In this document: piece by piece, positions 43,829 to 57,300 of the stretch
Layout: each line of letters opens with the position of its first letter
Position numbering within the stretch: position 1 is the first letter of the stretch
DNA from: Tipula vernalis
Lineage: Eukaryota; Arthropoda; Insecta; Diptera; Tipulidae
Assembly: GCA_958295665.1 (NCBI GenBank)
Contig: OY282560.1
Location: 194,489,011-194,553,010 of the forward strand
DNA length: 64,000 nt
Reading direction: 5' to 3'
The notes under the pieces: generated by a model
Database searches by the model: none
What the model was told of the DNA's origin: nothing
Seen by the model: the letters and a program-made list of their open reading frames with translations, nothing else
Made by a program: the position numbers and the translations under genes

Positions 43829-46800
43829 TCCAGACGATTAAAATGCAAATTGGCACAATATTTGCAAATGTCAAAAGCTATTAATAGTGATGGCAGCCCT
43901 AGCAACCGAAACGAATCATAAGAATTTACATTCTAGAACCAGAATTTTTGAAAAATAACAAATACTGATTTTCAATAAAAAAAATTTTTCTTTGGAATCT
44001 GTAGTAATATCCATACGATTAAAACGTAAATTGGCACAATATTTGCAAATATCAAAAGCTATTAATAGTGATGGCAGCCCTAACAATCGAAACGAATCAT
44101 AAGAATTTACAATATTGGACCAGAATTTTTGAAAAATAACAAATACTGATTTTCAATAAAAAATAAATTTTTCTTCGGAATCTGTAGTAATATCCAGACG
44201 ATTAAAACGTAAATTGGTACAATATTTGCAAATTTCAAAAGCTATTAATAGTGATGTCAGCCATAGCAATCGAAACGAATCATAAGAATTTACATTTTTG
44301 GAGTAGAATTTTTGAAATATAACAAATACTGATTTTCAATAAAAAATAAATTTTTCTTCGGAATCTGTAGTAATATCCAGACGATTAAAACGCAAATAAG
44401 CACAATATTTGCTCATTTCTAAAGCTATTAATAGTGATGTCAGCCCTAGCAATCGAAACGAATCATAAGAATTTACATTCTTGAACCATAATTTTTGGAA
44501 AATAACAAATACTGATTTTTATTAAAAAATAAATTTTTCTTCGGAATCTGTAGTAATATCCAGACGATTAAAACGCAAATTGGCACAATATTTGCAAATT
44601 TCTAAAGCTATTAATAGTGATGGCAGCCCTAGCAATCGAAACGAATCATAAGAATTTACATTCTTGGACCAGAATTTTTGAAAAATAAGAAATTCTGATT
44701 TTCAATAAAAATTAAATGTTTCTATGGAATCTGTAGTAATATCCAGACGATTAAAACGCAAATTGATGTTAGCCCTAGCAATCGAAACGAATCATAAGAA
44801 TTTACATTATTGGATCAGAATTTTTGAAAAATAACAAATACTGATTTTTATTAAAAAATAAATTTTTCTTCGGAATCTGTAGTAATATCCATAGACGATT
44901 AAAACGTAAATTGGTACAATATTTGCAAATGTCAAAAACTATTAATAGTGATGTCAGCCCTAGCAATCGAAACGAATCATAAGAATTTACAATATTGGAC
45001 CAGAATTTCTGAAAAATAACAAATACTGATTTTCAATAAAAATTAAATTTTTCTATGGAATCTGTAGTAATATCCAGACGATTAAAACGTAAATTGGCAC
45101 AATATTTCCAAATGTCAAAAGCTATTAATAGTGATGTCAGCCCTAGCAATCAAAACAAATCATAAGAATTTACATTCTAAAACCAGAATTTTTGAAAAAT
45201 AACAAATACTGATTTTCAATAAAAAATAAATTTTTCTTCGGAATCTGTAGTAATATCCAGACGATTAAAACGCAAATTGGCACAATATTTGCAAATTTCT
45301 AAAGCTATTAATAGTGATGTCAGCCCTAGCAATCGAAACGAATCATAAGAATTTACAATATTGGACCAGAATTTCTGAAAAATAACAAATACTGATTTTC
45401 AATAAAAATTAAATTTTTCTATGGAATCTGTAGTAATATCCAGACGATTAAAACGTAAATTGGCACAATATTTCCAAATGTCAAAAGCTATTAATAGTGA
45501 TGTCAGCCCTAGCAATAGGAACGAATCATAAGAATTTACATTGTTGGACCAGAATTTTTGGAAAATAACAAATACTGATTTTCAATAAAAAATAAATTTT
45601 TCTTTGGAATATGTAGTAATATCCATACGATTAAAACGTAAATTGGCACAATATTTGCAAATATCAAAAGCTATTAATAGTGATGGCAGCCCTAACAATC
45701 GAAACGAATCATAAGAATTTACATTCTTAAACCAAAATTTTTGAAAAATAACAAATACCGATTTTCAATAAAAAATAAATTTTTCTTCGGAATCTGTAGT
45801 AATATCCAGACGATTAAAACGCAAATTGGCACAATATTAGCAAATTTTTAAAGCTATTAATAGTGATGTCAGCCCTAGCAATCGAAACGAATCATAAGAA
45901 TTTTCATTCTTAGACCAGAATTGTTGAAAAATAACAAATACTGATTTTCAATAAAAATTAAATTTTTCTATGGAATCTGTAGTAATATCCAGACGATTAA
46001 AACGTAAATTGGTACAATATTTGCCAATTTCAAAAGCTATTAATAGTGATGTCAGCCATAGCAATCGAAACGAATCATAAGAATTCACATTTTTGGACTA
46101 GAATTTTTGAAATATAACAAATACTGATTTTCAATAAAAAATAAATTTTTCTTCGGAATCTGTAGTAATATCCAGACGATTAAAACGCAAATAAGCACAA
46201 TATTTGCTCATTTCTAAAGCTATTAATAGTGATGTCAGCCCTAGCAATCGAAACGAATCATAAGAATTTACATTCTTGGACCAGAATTTTCGAAAAATAA
46301 GAAATTCTGATTTTCAATAAAAATTAAATGTTTCTATGGAATCTGTAGTAATATCCAGACGATTAAAACGCAAATTGATGTTAGCCCTAGCAATCGAAAC
46401 GAATCATAAGAATTTACATTATTGGATCAGAATTTTTGAAAAATAACAAATACTGATTTTTATTAAAAAATAAATTTTTCTTCGGAATCTGTAGTAATAT
46501 CCATAGACGATTAAAACGTAAATTGGTACAATATTTGCAAATGTCAAAAACTATTAATAGTGATGTCAGCCCTAGCAATCGAAACGAATCATAAGAATTT
46601 TCAATATTGGACTAGAATTTTTGAAATATAACAAATACTGATTTTTAATAAAAATAAAATTTTTCTTTGGAGTCTGTAGTAATATCCAGACGATTAAAAC
46701 GCAAATTGGCACAATATTTGCAAATGTCAAAGGCTATTAATAGTGATGTCAGCCCTAGCAATCAAAACAAATCATAAGAATTTACATTCTAAAACCAGAA

Positions 46801-48466
46801 TTTTTGAAAAATAACAAATACTGATTTTCAATAAAAAATAAATTTTTCTTCGGAATCTGTAGTAATATCCAGACGATTAAAACGCAAATTGGCACAATAT
46901 TTGCAAATTTCTAAAGCTATTAATAGTGATGTCAGCCCTAGCAATCGAAACGAATCATAAGAATTTACAATATTGGACCAGAATTTCTGAAAAATAACAA
47001 ATACTGATTTTCAATAAAAATTAAATTTTTCTATGGAATCTGTAGTAATATCCAGACGATTAAAACGTAAATTGGCACAATATTTCCAAATGTCAAAAGC
47101 TATTAATAGTGATGTCAGCCCTAGCAATAGGAACGAATCATAAGAATTTACATTGTTGGACCAGAATTTTTGGAAAATAACAAATACTGATTTTCAATAA
47201 AAAATAAATTTTTCTTTGGAATATGTAGTAATATCCATACGATTAAAACGTAAATTGGCACAATATTTGCAAATATCAAAAGCTATTAATAGTGATGGCA
47301 GCCCTAACAATCGAAACGAATCATAAGAATTTACATTCTTAAACCAAAATTTTTGAAAAATAACAAATACCGATTTTCAATAAAAAATAAATTTTTCTTC
47401 GGAATCTGTAGTAATATCCAGACGATTAAAACGCAAATTGGCACAATATTAGCAAATTTTTAAAGCTATTAATAGTGATGTCAGCCCTAGCAATCGAAAC
47501 GAATCATAAGAATTTTCATTCTTAGACCAGAATTGTTGAAAAATAACAAATACTGATTTTCAATAAAAATTAAATTTTTCTATGGAATCTGTAGTAATAT
47601 CCAGACGATTAAAACGCAAATTGAAACAATATTTGCAAATGTCTAAAGCAATTAATAGTGATGACAGCCCTAGCAATCGAAACGAATCATAAGAATTTAC
47701 ATTGTTAGGCCAGAATTTTTGAAAAATAACAAATACTGATTTTAAATAAAAATTAAATTTTTCTTTGGAATCTGTAGTAATATCCAAACGATTCAAACGT
47801 AAATTGGCACAATATTTGCAAATGTCAAAAGCTATTAATAGTGATGGCAGCCCTAGTAATCGAAACGAATCATAAGAATTTACATTCTTGGACCAGAATT
47901 TTTGAAAAATAACAAATACTGATTTTAAATAAAAATTAAATTTTTCTTTGGAATCTGTAGTAATATCCAAACGATTCAAACGTAAATTGGCACAATATTT
48001 GCAAATGTCAAAAGCTATTAATAGTGATGGCAGCCCTAGTAATCGAAACGAATCATAAGAATTTACATTCTTGGACCAGAATTTTTGAAAAATAACAAAT
48101 ACTGATTTTAAATAAAAATTAAATTTTTCTATGGAATCGGTAATAATATCCAGACGATTAAAACGCAAATTGGCATAATATTTGCAAATGTCAAAAGCTA
48201 TTAATAGTGATGGCAGCCCTAGCAATTGAAACTAATCATAAGAATTTACATTGTTGAGCAGAATTTTTGAAATATAACAAATACTGATTTTCAATAAAAA
48301 TTAAATTTTTCTTTGAAATCTGTAATAATACCCAGACGATTAAAACGCAAATTGGCACAATATTTGCAAATGTCAAAGGCTATTAATAGTGATGTCAGCC
48401 CTAGCAATCGAAACGAATCATAAGAATTTACAATATTGGACCAGAATTTTTGAAAAATAACAAATT
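43829..48466. repeat. 183-bp satellite array, left block (about 25 monomers)
   Basis: Monomers start at CAGACGATTAAAACG near 43831, 44012, 44195, 44378, 44561 and 44744, giving spacings of 181-183 bp. Each contains GGCACAATATTTGCAAATG, AGCTATTAATAGTGATG, CAGCCCTAGCAATCGAAACG, CATAAGAATTTACATT and TGGAATCTGTAGTAATAT. One monomer type lacks 35 bp (AAATTGATGTTAGCCC near 44760 and again near 46370), showing a larger repeat period of 1612 bp. The leftmost monomer is fused to the mariner transposase frame, so its first residues (FANIVPICILIVW) are satellite-encoded. Confidence 0.95.
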
Positions 48467-48497
48467 TGACCTTAAAATGCAAAGTTCGCTATTTGCA
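48467..48497 (+). repeat. Terminal inverted repeat, left end of the 2.9-kb transposon
   Basis: Begins TGACCTTAAAATGCAAA and ends CGCTATTTGCA. It matches the reverse complement of 51324-51354 with two mismatches. Related subterminal motifs follow near 48620, 48660, 48705 and 48750. Confidence 0.88.
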
Positions 48498-48961
48498 AGT
48501 TTGGGGAAAATATGAGTTAGATATATGAAAATACTCGTCTTTTTTAAACGAACAAATTCATAAAAACTTTTCATTACAAAACGGATTATTTGGTGATGAA
48601 ATTGCATTTTGAAATTTGAAGTTTAATGCAAAAGTCATTATTTACAAAAAATAATAATGTTCGAAGTTCGTTATTTACATTAAATATTTCAAATGCAAAA
48701 CTCGTTATTTGCTGCATACAAAAGTTTAGGTTTCAATCAAAACTCGCTATTTACTACAACAATAAATTTCAAACCATTACATTTATTTACTATAGAAATT
48801 AATATTTTAGCTCCAAAATTTGACAGAAATAATATTTATTTTAGTTCAACGCAAAATTTAGACGTGTAAAGACGAGTTTTATGATAATTAGGTAAATATC
48901 ATATTGTTGATAAGAGTGCTGTACGTTTATTTTATTATAATTATTTCTATTTTAGAGTAAA

Positions 48962-50873
48962 ATGATAAGCAATACGCATCCGATTGTTATTCAGGAAGGC
49001 AGGCACACCAGAAAACTACTCAAAAGGCTATCAAAGCGGGAACAAGAAAAAGAAAACAGGTAAATATTTTTAATATTCAAATTAATTGAGATTCTTTAAT
49101 TTTTAGATAGATAATTTAATGTACTTTAATTTTTAGACATAGGCAGAAACGACCCCCAGTTGTTCTAAACTGCATTCATAAAAAGAGCGCTGGTTCGTTT
49201 AAATGTTCGAACATACGAGGAAGTGATGAAATGTTCTTTGCAAAAGCATTTTATTGCACAAAAAATAAAATTCAGCAGGATGCCTTTCTGCTTCAATATA
49301 CATCGGTAGCGAATCCTAAACGAAATTCGTCTAATAAAAGTGCGATTTCAATTAAATATTTTGTGCGCAAATCAAACAATAATATTGTAAGAGTTTGTCA
49401 AACAGGATTTTGCGGCATCCTGGGTATTAAAAGAGACAGGATTGTACGAGTTTGCAAAAACCATCTACGTACTTGCCACCCACCTGCAGAAAGACGGGGA
49501 GGAGATCGCGTTGGAAATAAAAATCAAATAATTAAAGATATGGTGGTCGAATTTATTCAAAAATTTAAGGTTTTAGAGATTCAATGCTGTAGAATGAAAT
49601 CTAGAAACCGTCAGTATTCAGAGCAAGTTACTCAAAGTATGTTAAGAAAAGTTTTGAATCGTAAATTTAACAATGGATTTAAAACATCTTATGCAGACCT
49701 TTGTTCAACGTGTGTTCGATTGACAGAACAAATAAAATTTGAAAAGGATCCGTGTAAAATGCAATATTTCCTGGTGCAACACATTGTGCACAAGAGACGT
49801 TCTAGAGCTTTTTATCAGCTTTTGAAGGAAGAAAATGATGATCTAATCACTCTATCTTATGATTGCCAAAAAAACATGGTTTTGCCTAAGGTAGCAGGTC
49901 AGGCAGCTTACTACAGCCGTCAATTATATATGTTTAATTTTGGGATCGTCGTTGGATCATTAAAATCAACCCTAACGAATAATAATGTATTTTTATATTC
50001 CTGGACGGAGAATGAGTATTCAAAAGGCTCCTATCACATTGCATCCGCGGTGCACCATTGCCCTTAAAATCTAAATTTAGAAAACAAAAAACGGATACGT
50101 TTAATTGCAGATGGCTGTGGGGGCCAAAACAAAAATACAATAATGATAGGAATGTGTGCTTATTTTCTCTTAAAAGAGGCCCCAGCCAATATTACCTCAT
50201 TAGAGTTGATATTTCCTGTTGCAGGCCATTCTTTTATACCACCGTATCGCGTTTTTGCCCAAATCGAAAAAGAGGTATACTTATTTAAGATTTAACCATA
50301 TACAAATATTCTTGATTAATTTCAAACTGTACGTTTTGCCTATGATTTTTTTTAAATATTCATTTTAGGTACGCAACAGACAATCTATAATTAAACCCGA
50401 AGAATATCACGAAATATATAGATCCCACGGGACTGTTATTAGCCTCGGAGACGATGATTGCCCTGTCAGAGATTGGAAAACGCAGGCAACAAATATGATC
50501 CTTCCTCCAGGAAAATGGCATTTTCGATTCAACGAATCCAAGCGGTTTATTTTGATAAAATCAAATGGCAGGATATTAGTGCGTGTCGAACCAATTATAA
50601 ATCAGATCTTATGGCACATCGATCTATAGCTAAAAAAGGAAAAAGCATTGCAAATATAAATCCAGAAATAGTGAAACCCGGGGTCCAGATATCTAATGCA
50701 AAAATAAGCGATGTTCAAAAGTTATTAAAACATCATTTCGGTGAAAATTGGGCTGAAATGGACGACCTCATTTTTTATAAAAATGTTATTAACAATAACA
50801 ACTCCTCGCATAACGTTGAAGAGGATGATCCGATTTGCGAAGCGCATGATGAGCACTTTGGTGATCGAATTTA
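48962..50873 (+). pseudogene. Three-exon transposase with DGCGGQNKN motif, two lesions
   Basis: Exon 1 (48962-49059) starts MISNTHPIVIQEGRHTRKLL. A 77-bp GT-AG intron (49060-49136) leads to exon 2 (KRPPVVLNCIHKKSAGSFKC). Exon 2 contains VRVCQTGFCGILGIKRDRI, ERRGGDRVGNK and DLCSTCVRL. Next are the core blocks LSYDCQKNMVLPKVAGQA, YSRQLYMFNFGIVVG, YSWTENEYSKGSYHI, IADGCGGQNKNTIM and PVAGHSFIPPYRVFAQIEKE. The intron from GTATAC near 50274 to TTTTAG near 50370 joins in phase to exon 3 (RQSIIKPEEYHEIYRSHG). Lesions are one in-frame TAA (50065-50067) and a frameshift near 50590, after which SDLMAHRSIAKKGKSIANIN runs to the stop at 50871-50873. I believe this is the family annotated as DUF7869-containing; that name is from memory. 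Asp and Glu of the core blocks are likely catalytic. Confidence 0.8.
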
Positions 50874-51323
50874 ATTAGTTTTTAGTATGTTAGTTTTGAA
50901 CTATTTATGTATGTATATTTTGTAGTTATTTTTTATTATTTTTCCATTACTGATGAAGAGACGTAATATTTTACTTTTATATAATTTTTTATTAACGAAG
51001 ACTATAAATTTTACGTAAACAATACGCTTAATTTTTTAATAAAATTTATTTAAAAAATGTTAATGGCAGTTTTTATTTTCAAAGTTCTCTATTTTTTCCA
51101 GAATAACTTGCAAAACTCGCATTAATTTTGTTTTTTATTCAAACTTAGCTATTTTTAAAATTAAAAATTTTCTCCAACAGACACTATTTACCCAATCATT
51201 AAAATTGTTTCATCTCGATAAATCTTTCGATCATCGAAATAAGTTAATACCAAAAAAATATTCAATTATTATTTATATAAAGAATAATAAGTTTTTTTGC
51301 AATTTGTGAAGAACTGCTTATGA

Positions 51324-51354
51324 TGTAAATAGCGAAATTTGCATTTTAAGGTCA
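51324..51354 (-). repeat. Terminal inverted repeat, right end of the 2.9-kb transposon
   Basis: Begins TGTAAATAGCGAAATTTGC and ends TTTTAAGGTCA. Related motifs lie inside it near 51080 (CAAAGTTCTCTATTT), 51112 (GCAAAACTCGCATTA) and 51145 (CAAACTTAGCTATTT). Confidence 0.88.
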
Positions 51355-54300
51355 CAAATACTGATTTTTAATAAAAATTAAATTTTTCTTTGGAATCTGT
51401 AGTAATATCCAAACGATTAAAACACAAATTGGCACAATATTTGCAAATGTCAAAAGCTATCAATAGTAATGGCAGCCCTAGCAATCGAAACGAATCATAA
51501 GAATTTACATTCTTCTACCAGAATTTTTGAAAAATAACAAATACTGATTTTCAATAAAAATTAAATTTTTCTTTGGAATCTTTAGTAATATCCAGACGAT
51601 TGAAACGCAAATTGGCACACTATTTGCAAATGTCAAAAGCTATTAATAGTGATGTCAGCCCTAGCAATCGAAACGAATTATAAGAATTTACATTCTTGGA
51701 CCAGAATTTTTGAAAAATAACAAATACTGATTTTCAATAAAAAATAAATTTTTCTTCGGAATCTGTAGTAATATCCAGACGATTAAAACATAAATTGGTA
51801 CAATATTTGCAAATTTCAAAAGCTATAAATAGTGATGTCAGCCCTAGAAATCAAGACGAATCATAAGAATTTACAATATTGGACCAGAATTTTTGAAAAA
51901 TAACAAATACTGATTTTCAATAAAAATTAAATTTTTCTTTGGAATCTGTAGTAATATTCAGACGATTAAAACGCAAATTGGCACAATATTTGCAAATGTT
52001 AAAAGCTATTAATAGTGATGTCAGCCCTAGCCTTCGAAACGAATCATAAGAATTTACATTCTTGGACCAGAATTTTTGAAAAATAACAAATACTGATTTT
52101 CAATAAAAAATAAATTTTTCTTCGGAATCTGTAGTAATATCCAGACGATTAAAACGTAAATTGGCAAAATATTTGCAAATTTCAAAAGCTATTAATAGTG
52201 ATGTCAGCCCTAGCAATTGAGTCAAATTATAAGAATTTACATTACTGGACCAGAATTTTTGAAAAATAACAAATACTGATTTTCAATAAAAATTAAATTT
52301 TTCTTTGAAATCTGTAGTAATATCCAGACAATTAAAACGCAAATTGGCACAATATTTGCAAATGCCAAAAGCTATTAATTGTGATGTCAGCCCTAGCAAT
52401 CGAAACGAATCATAAGAATTTACATTTTTGGAACAGAATTTTTGAAAAATAACAAATACTGTTTTCAAAAAAAATTAAATTTTTCTTTGATCTCTGAAGT
52501 AATATCCAGACGATTAAAACGCAAATTAGTACAATATTTACAAATGTCAAAAGCTATTAATAGTGATGTCAGCCCTAGCAATCGAAACGAATCATAAAAA
52601 TTTACAATATTGGACCAGAATTTTTGAAAAATAACAAATACTGATTTTTAATAAAAATTAAATTTTTCTTTTGAATATGTAGTAATATCCAGACGATTAT
52701 AACGCAAATTGGCACAATATTTGCAAATGTCAAAAGCTATTAGTGGTGAAGTTAGTTCTAGCAATCGAAACAATTCATAAGAATTTACATTCTTGGACCA
52801 GAATTTTTGAAAAATAACAAATACTGATTTTCAATAAAAAATAAATTTTTCTTCGGAATCTGTAGTAATATCCAGACGATTAAAACGTAAATTGGCACAA
52901 TATTTGCGAATGTCAAAAGCTATTAATAGTGATGTCGGCCCTAGCAATCGAAACGAATCATAAGAATTTACATTCTAGAACCAGAATTTTTGAAAAATAA
53001 CAAATACTGATTTTCAATAAAAAATAAATTTTTCTTCGGAATCTGTTGTAATATCCAGACGATTAAAACGCAAATTGGCACAATATTTGCAAATGTCAAA
53101 AGCTATTAATAGTTATGGTATCACTCGTAATCGAAACTTATCATAAGAATTTACATTGTTAGACCAGAATTTTAAAAAAATAACAAATACTGATTTTCAA
53201 TAAAAATTAAATTTTCCTTCGGAATCTGTAGTAATATCCCCAGACGATTAAAACGCAATTTGACACAATATTTGTAAATATCAAAAGCTATTAATAGTGA
53301 TGTCAGCCCTAGCAATCGAAACGAATCATAAGAATTAACATTGTTGGACCAGAATTTTTGAAAAATAACAAATACTGATTTTTAATAAAAATTAAATTTT
53401 TCTTCGGAATCTGTAGTAATATTCAGACGATAAAAACATAAATTGGCACAATATTTGCAAATGTTATTAGCTATTAATAGTCATGGCAGCCCTAGCAATC
53501 GAAACAAATTATAAAAATTTACATTGTTCGACCAGAATTTTTAAAAAATAACAAATACTGATTCTCAATAAAAATTAAATTTTTCTTTGGAATCTGTAGT
53601 AATTTCCAGACGATTAAAACGCAATTTGGCACAATATTTGCAAATGTCAAAAGCTATTAATAGTGATGTCAGCCCTAGCAATTGAGTCAAATCATAAGAA
53701 TTTACATTATTGGACCAGAATTTTTGAAAAATAACAAATACTGATTCTCAATAAAAATTAAATTTTTCTTTGAAATCTGTAGTAATATCCAGACAATTAA
53801 AACGCAAATTGGCACAATATTTGCAAATGTCAAAAGCTATTAATAGTGATGTCAGCCCTAGCAATCGAAACGAATCATAAGAATTTACATTCTAGAACCA
53901 GAATTTTTGAAAAATAACAAATACTGATTTTCAATAAAAAATAAATTTTTCTTCGGAATCTGTAGTAATATCCAGACGATTAAAACGTAAATTGGCACAA
54001 TATTTGCGAATGTCAAAAGCTATTAATAGTGATGTCAGCCCTAGCAATCGAAACGAATCATAAGAATTTACATTCTAGAACCAGAATTTTTGAAAAATAA
54101 CAAATAGTGATTTTCAATAAAAAATAAATTTTTCTTCGGAATCAGTATTAATATCCAGACGATTATAACGTAAATTGGCACAATATTTGCAAATATCAAA
54201 AGCTATTAATAGTGATGTCAGTCCTAGCAATCGAAACAAATCATAAGAATTAACATTCTAAATCCAGAATTTTTGAAAAATAACAAATACTGATTTTCAA

Positions 54301-57300
54301 TAAAAAATATATTTTTCTTCGGAATCTGTAGTAATATTCAGACGATTAAAACGTAATTTGGCACAATATTTGCAAATTTCAAAAGCTACTACTAGTGATG
54401 TCAGCCCTAGCAATCGAAACGAATCATAATAATTTACATTCTAGAACCAGAATTTTTGAAAAATAACAAATACTGATTTTCAATAAAAAATAAATTTTTC
54501 TTCGGAATCTGTAGTAATATCCAGACGATTCAAACATAAATTGGCACAATATTTGCAAATGTCAAAAGCTATTAATAGTGATGTCAGCCCTAGCAATCGA
54601 AACGAATCATAAGAATTTACATTCTAGAACCAGAATTTTTGAAAAATAACAAATACTGATTTTCAATAAAAAACAAATTTTCTTCGGAACCTGTATTAGT
54701 TTCCAGACGATTAAAACGTAAATTGGCACAATAATTGCAAATGTCAAAAGCTATTAATAGTGATGTCAGCCCTAGCAATCGAAACGAATCATAAGAATGT
54801 ACATTCTAGTACCAGAATTTTTGAAAAATAACAAATACTGATTTTCAATAAAAAATAAATTTTTCTTCGGAATCTGTAGTAATATCCAGACGATTAAAAC
54901 GCAAATTGGCACAATATTTGCAAATGTCAACAGCTATTAGTAGTGATGTCAGCCCTAGCAATCGAAACGAATCATAAGAATTTACATTCTAGAACCAGAA
55001 TTTTTGAAAAATAACAAATACTGATTTTCAATAAAAAATAAATTTTTCTTTGGAATCTGTAGTAATATCCAGACGATTAAAACATAAATTGGCACAATAT
55101 TTGCAAATGTCAAAAGCTATTAATAGTGATGTGAGCCCTAGCAATTGAAAAGAATCATAAGAATTTACATTCTAGAACCAGAATTTTTGAAAAATAACAA
55201 ATACTGATTTTCAATAAAAAATAAATTTTTCTTCGGAATCTGTATTAATATCCAGACGATTAAAACGTAAATTGGCACAATATTTGCAAATGTCAAAAGC
55301 TATTAATAGTGATGTCAGCCCTAGGAATCGAAACGAATCATAAGAATTTTTATTCTAAAACCAGAATTTTTGAAAAATAACAAATACTGATTTTCAATAA
55401 AAAATAAATTTTTCTTCGGAATCTGTAGTAATATCCAGACGATTAAAACGTAAATTGGCACAATGTTTGCAAATGTCAAAAGCTATTAATAGTGATAGCA
55501 GCCCTAGCAATCGAAACGAATCATAAGAATTTACATTGTTGGACCAGAATTTTTGAAAAATAACAAATACTGATTTTCAATAAAAATTAAATTTTTCTTT
55601 GGAATCTGTAGTAATATTCAGACGATTAAAACGTAAATTGGCACCATATTTGCAAATGTTAAAAGCTATTAATAGTGATGTCAGCCCTATCAATCGATAC
55701 GAATCATAAGAATTTACATTACTGGACCAGAATTTTTGAAAAATAACAAATACTGATTTTCAATAAAAAATAAATTTTTCTTCGGAATCTGTAGTAATAT
55801 CCAGACGATTAAAACGTAAATTGGCACAATATTTGCAAATGTCAAAAGCTATTAATAGTGATGTCAGCCCTAGCAATCGAAACGAATCATAATAATTTAC
55901 ATTCTAGAACCAGAATTTTTGAAAAATAACAAATACTGATTTTCAATAAAAAATAAATTTTTCTTCGGAATCTGTAGTAATATCCAGACGATTCAAACAT
56001 AAATTGGCACAATATTTGCAAATGTCAAAAGCTATTAATAGTGATGTCAGCCCTAGCAATCGAAACGAATCATAAGAATTTACATTCTAGAACCAGAATT
56101 TTTGAAAAATAACAAATACTGATTTTCAATAAAAAACAAATTTTCTTCGGAACCTGTATTAGTTTCCAGACGATTAAAACGTAAATTGGCACAATAATTG
56201 CAAATGTCAAAAGCTATTAATAGTGATGTCAGCCCTAGCAATCGAAACGAATCATAAGAATGTACATTCTAGTACCAGAATTTTTGAAAAATAACAAATA
56301 CTGATTTTCAATAAAAAATAAATTTTTCTTCGGAATCTGTAGTAATATCCAGACGATTAAAACGCAAATTGGCACAATATTTGCAAATGTCAACAGCTAT
56401 TAGTAGTGATGTCAGCCCTAGCAATCGAAACGAATCATAAGAATTTACATTCTAGAACCAGAATTTTTGAAAAATAACAAATACTGATTTTCAATAAAAA
56501 ATAAATTTTTCTTTGGAATCTGTAGTAATATCCAGACGATTAAAACATAAATTGGCACAATATTTGCAAATGTCAAAAGCTATTAATAGTGATGTGAGCC
56601 CTAGCAATTGAAAAGAATCATAAGAATTTACATTCTAGAACCAGAATTTTTGAAAAATAACAAATACTGATTTTCAATAAAAAATAAATTTTTCTTCGGA
56701 ATCTGTATTAATATCCAGACGATTAAAACGTAAATTGGCACAATATTTGCAAATGTCAAAAGCTATTAATAGTGATGTCAGCCCTAGGAATCGAAACGAA
56801 TCATAAGAATTTTTATTCTAAAACCAGAATTTTTGAAAAATAACAAATACTGATTTTCAATAAAAAATAAATTTTTCTTCGGAATCTGTAGTAATATCCA
56901 GACGATTAAAACGTAAATTGGCACAATGTTTGCAAATGTCAAAAGCTAACAATAGTGATAGCAGCCCTAGCAATCGAAACGAATTATAAGAATTTACATT
57001 GTTGGACCAGAATTTTTGAAAAATAACAAATACTGATTTTCAATAAAAATTAAATTTTTCTTTGGAATCTGTAGTAATATTCAGACGATTAAAACGTAAA
57101 TTGGCACCATATTTGCAAATGTTAAAAGCTATTAATAGTGATGTCAGCCCTATCAATCGAAACGAATCATAAGAATTTACATTACTGGACCAGAATTTTT
57201 GAAAAATAACAAATACTGATTTTCAATAAAAAATAAATTTTTCTTCGGAATCTGTAGTAATATCCAGACGATTAAAACGTAAATTGGCACAATATTTGCA

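Larger units (their letters stand above)
48467..51354 (+). mobile_element. 2.9-kb DNA transposon inserted in the satellite array
   Basis: Terminal inverted repeats of 31 bp (48467-48497 and 51324-51354, 29 of 31 identical, starting TGACCTTAAAATGCAAA) enclose a three-exon transposase gene. CAAAT occurs on both sides (48461-48465 and 51355-51359), a possible 5-bp target duplication with one extra T on the left. The satellite monomer continues across the insertion. Both terminal regions carry several copies of a CAAARTTCGYTATTTRC-like motif that also forms part of the terminal repeat, as expected for transposase-binding sites. Confidence 0.85.

Noticed and set aside
47560..48225. 221-codon repetitive protein on the minus strand
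   Set aside because: It lies wholly inside the 183-bp satellite, and its 61-residue period is the monomer length. It is kept as a finding, not as a gene.
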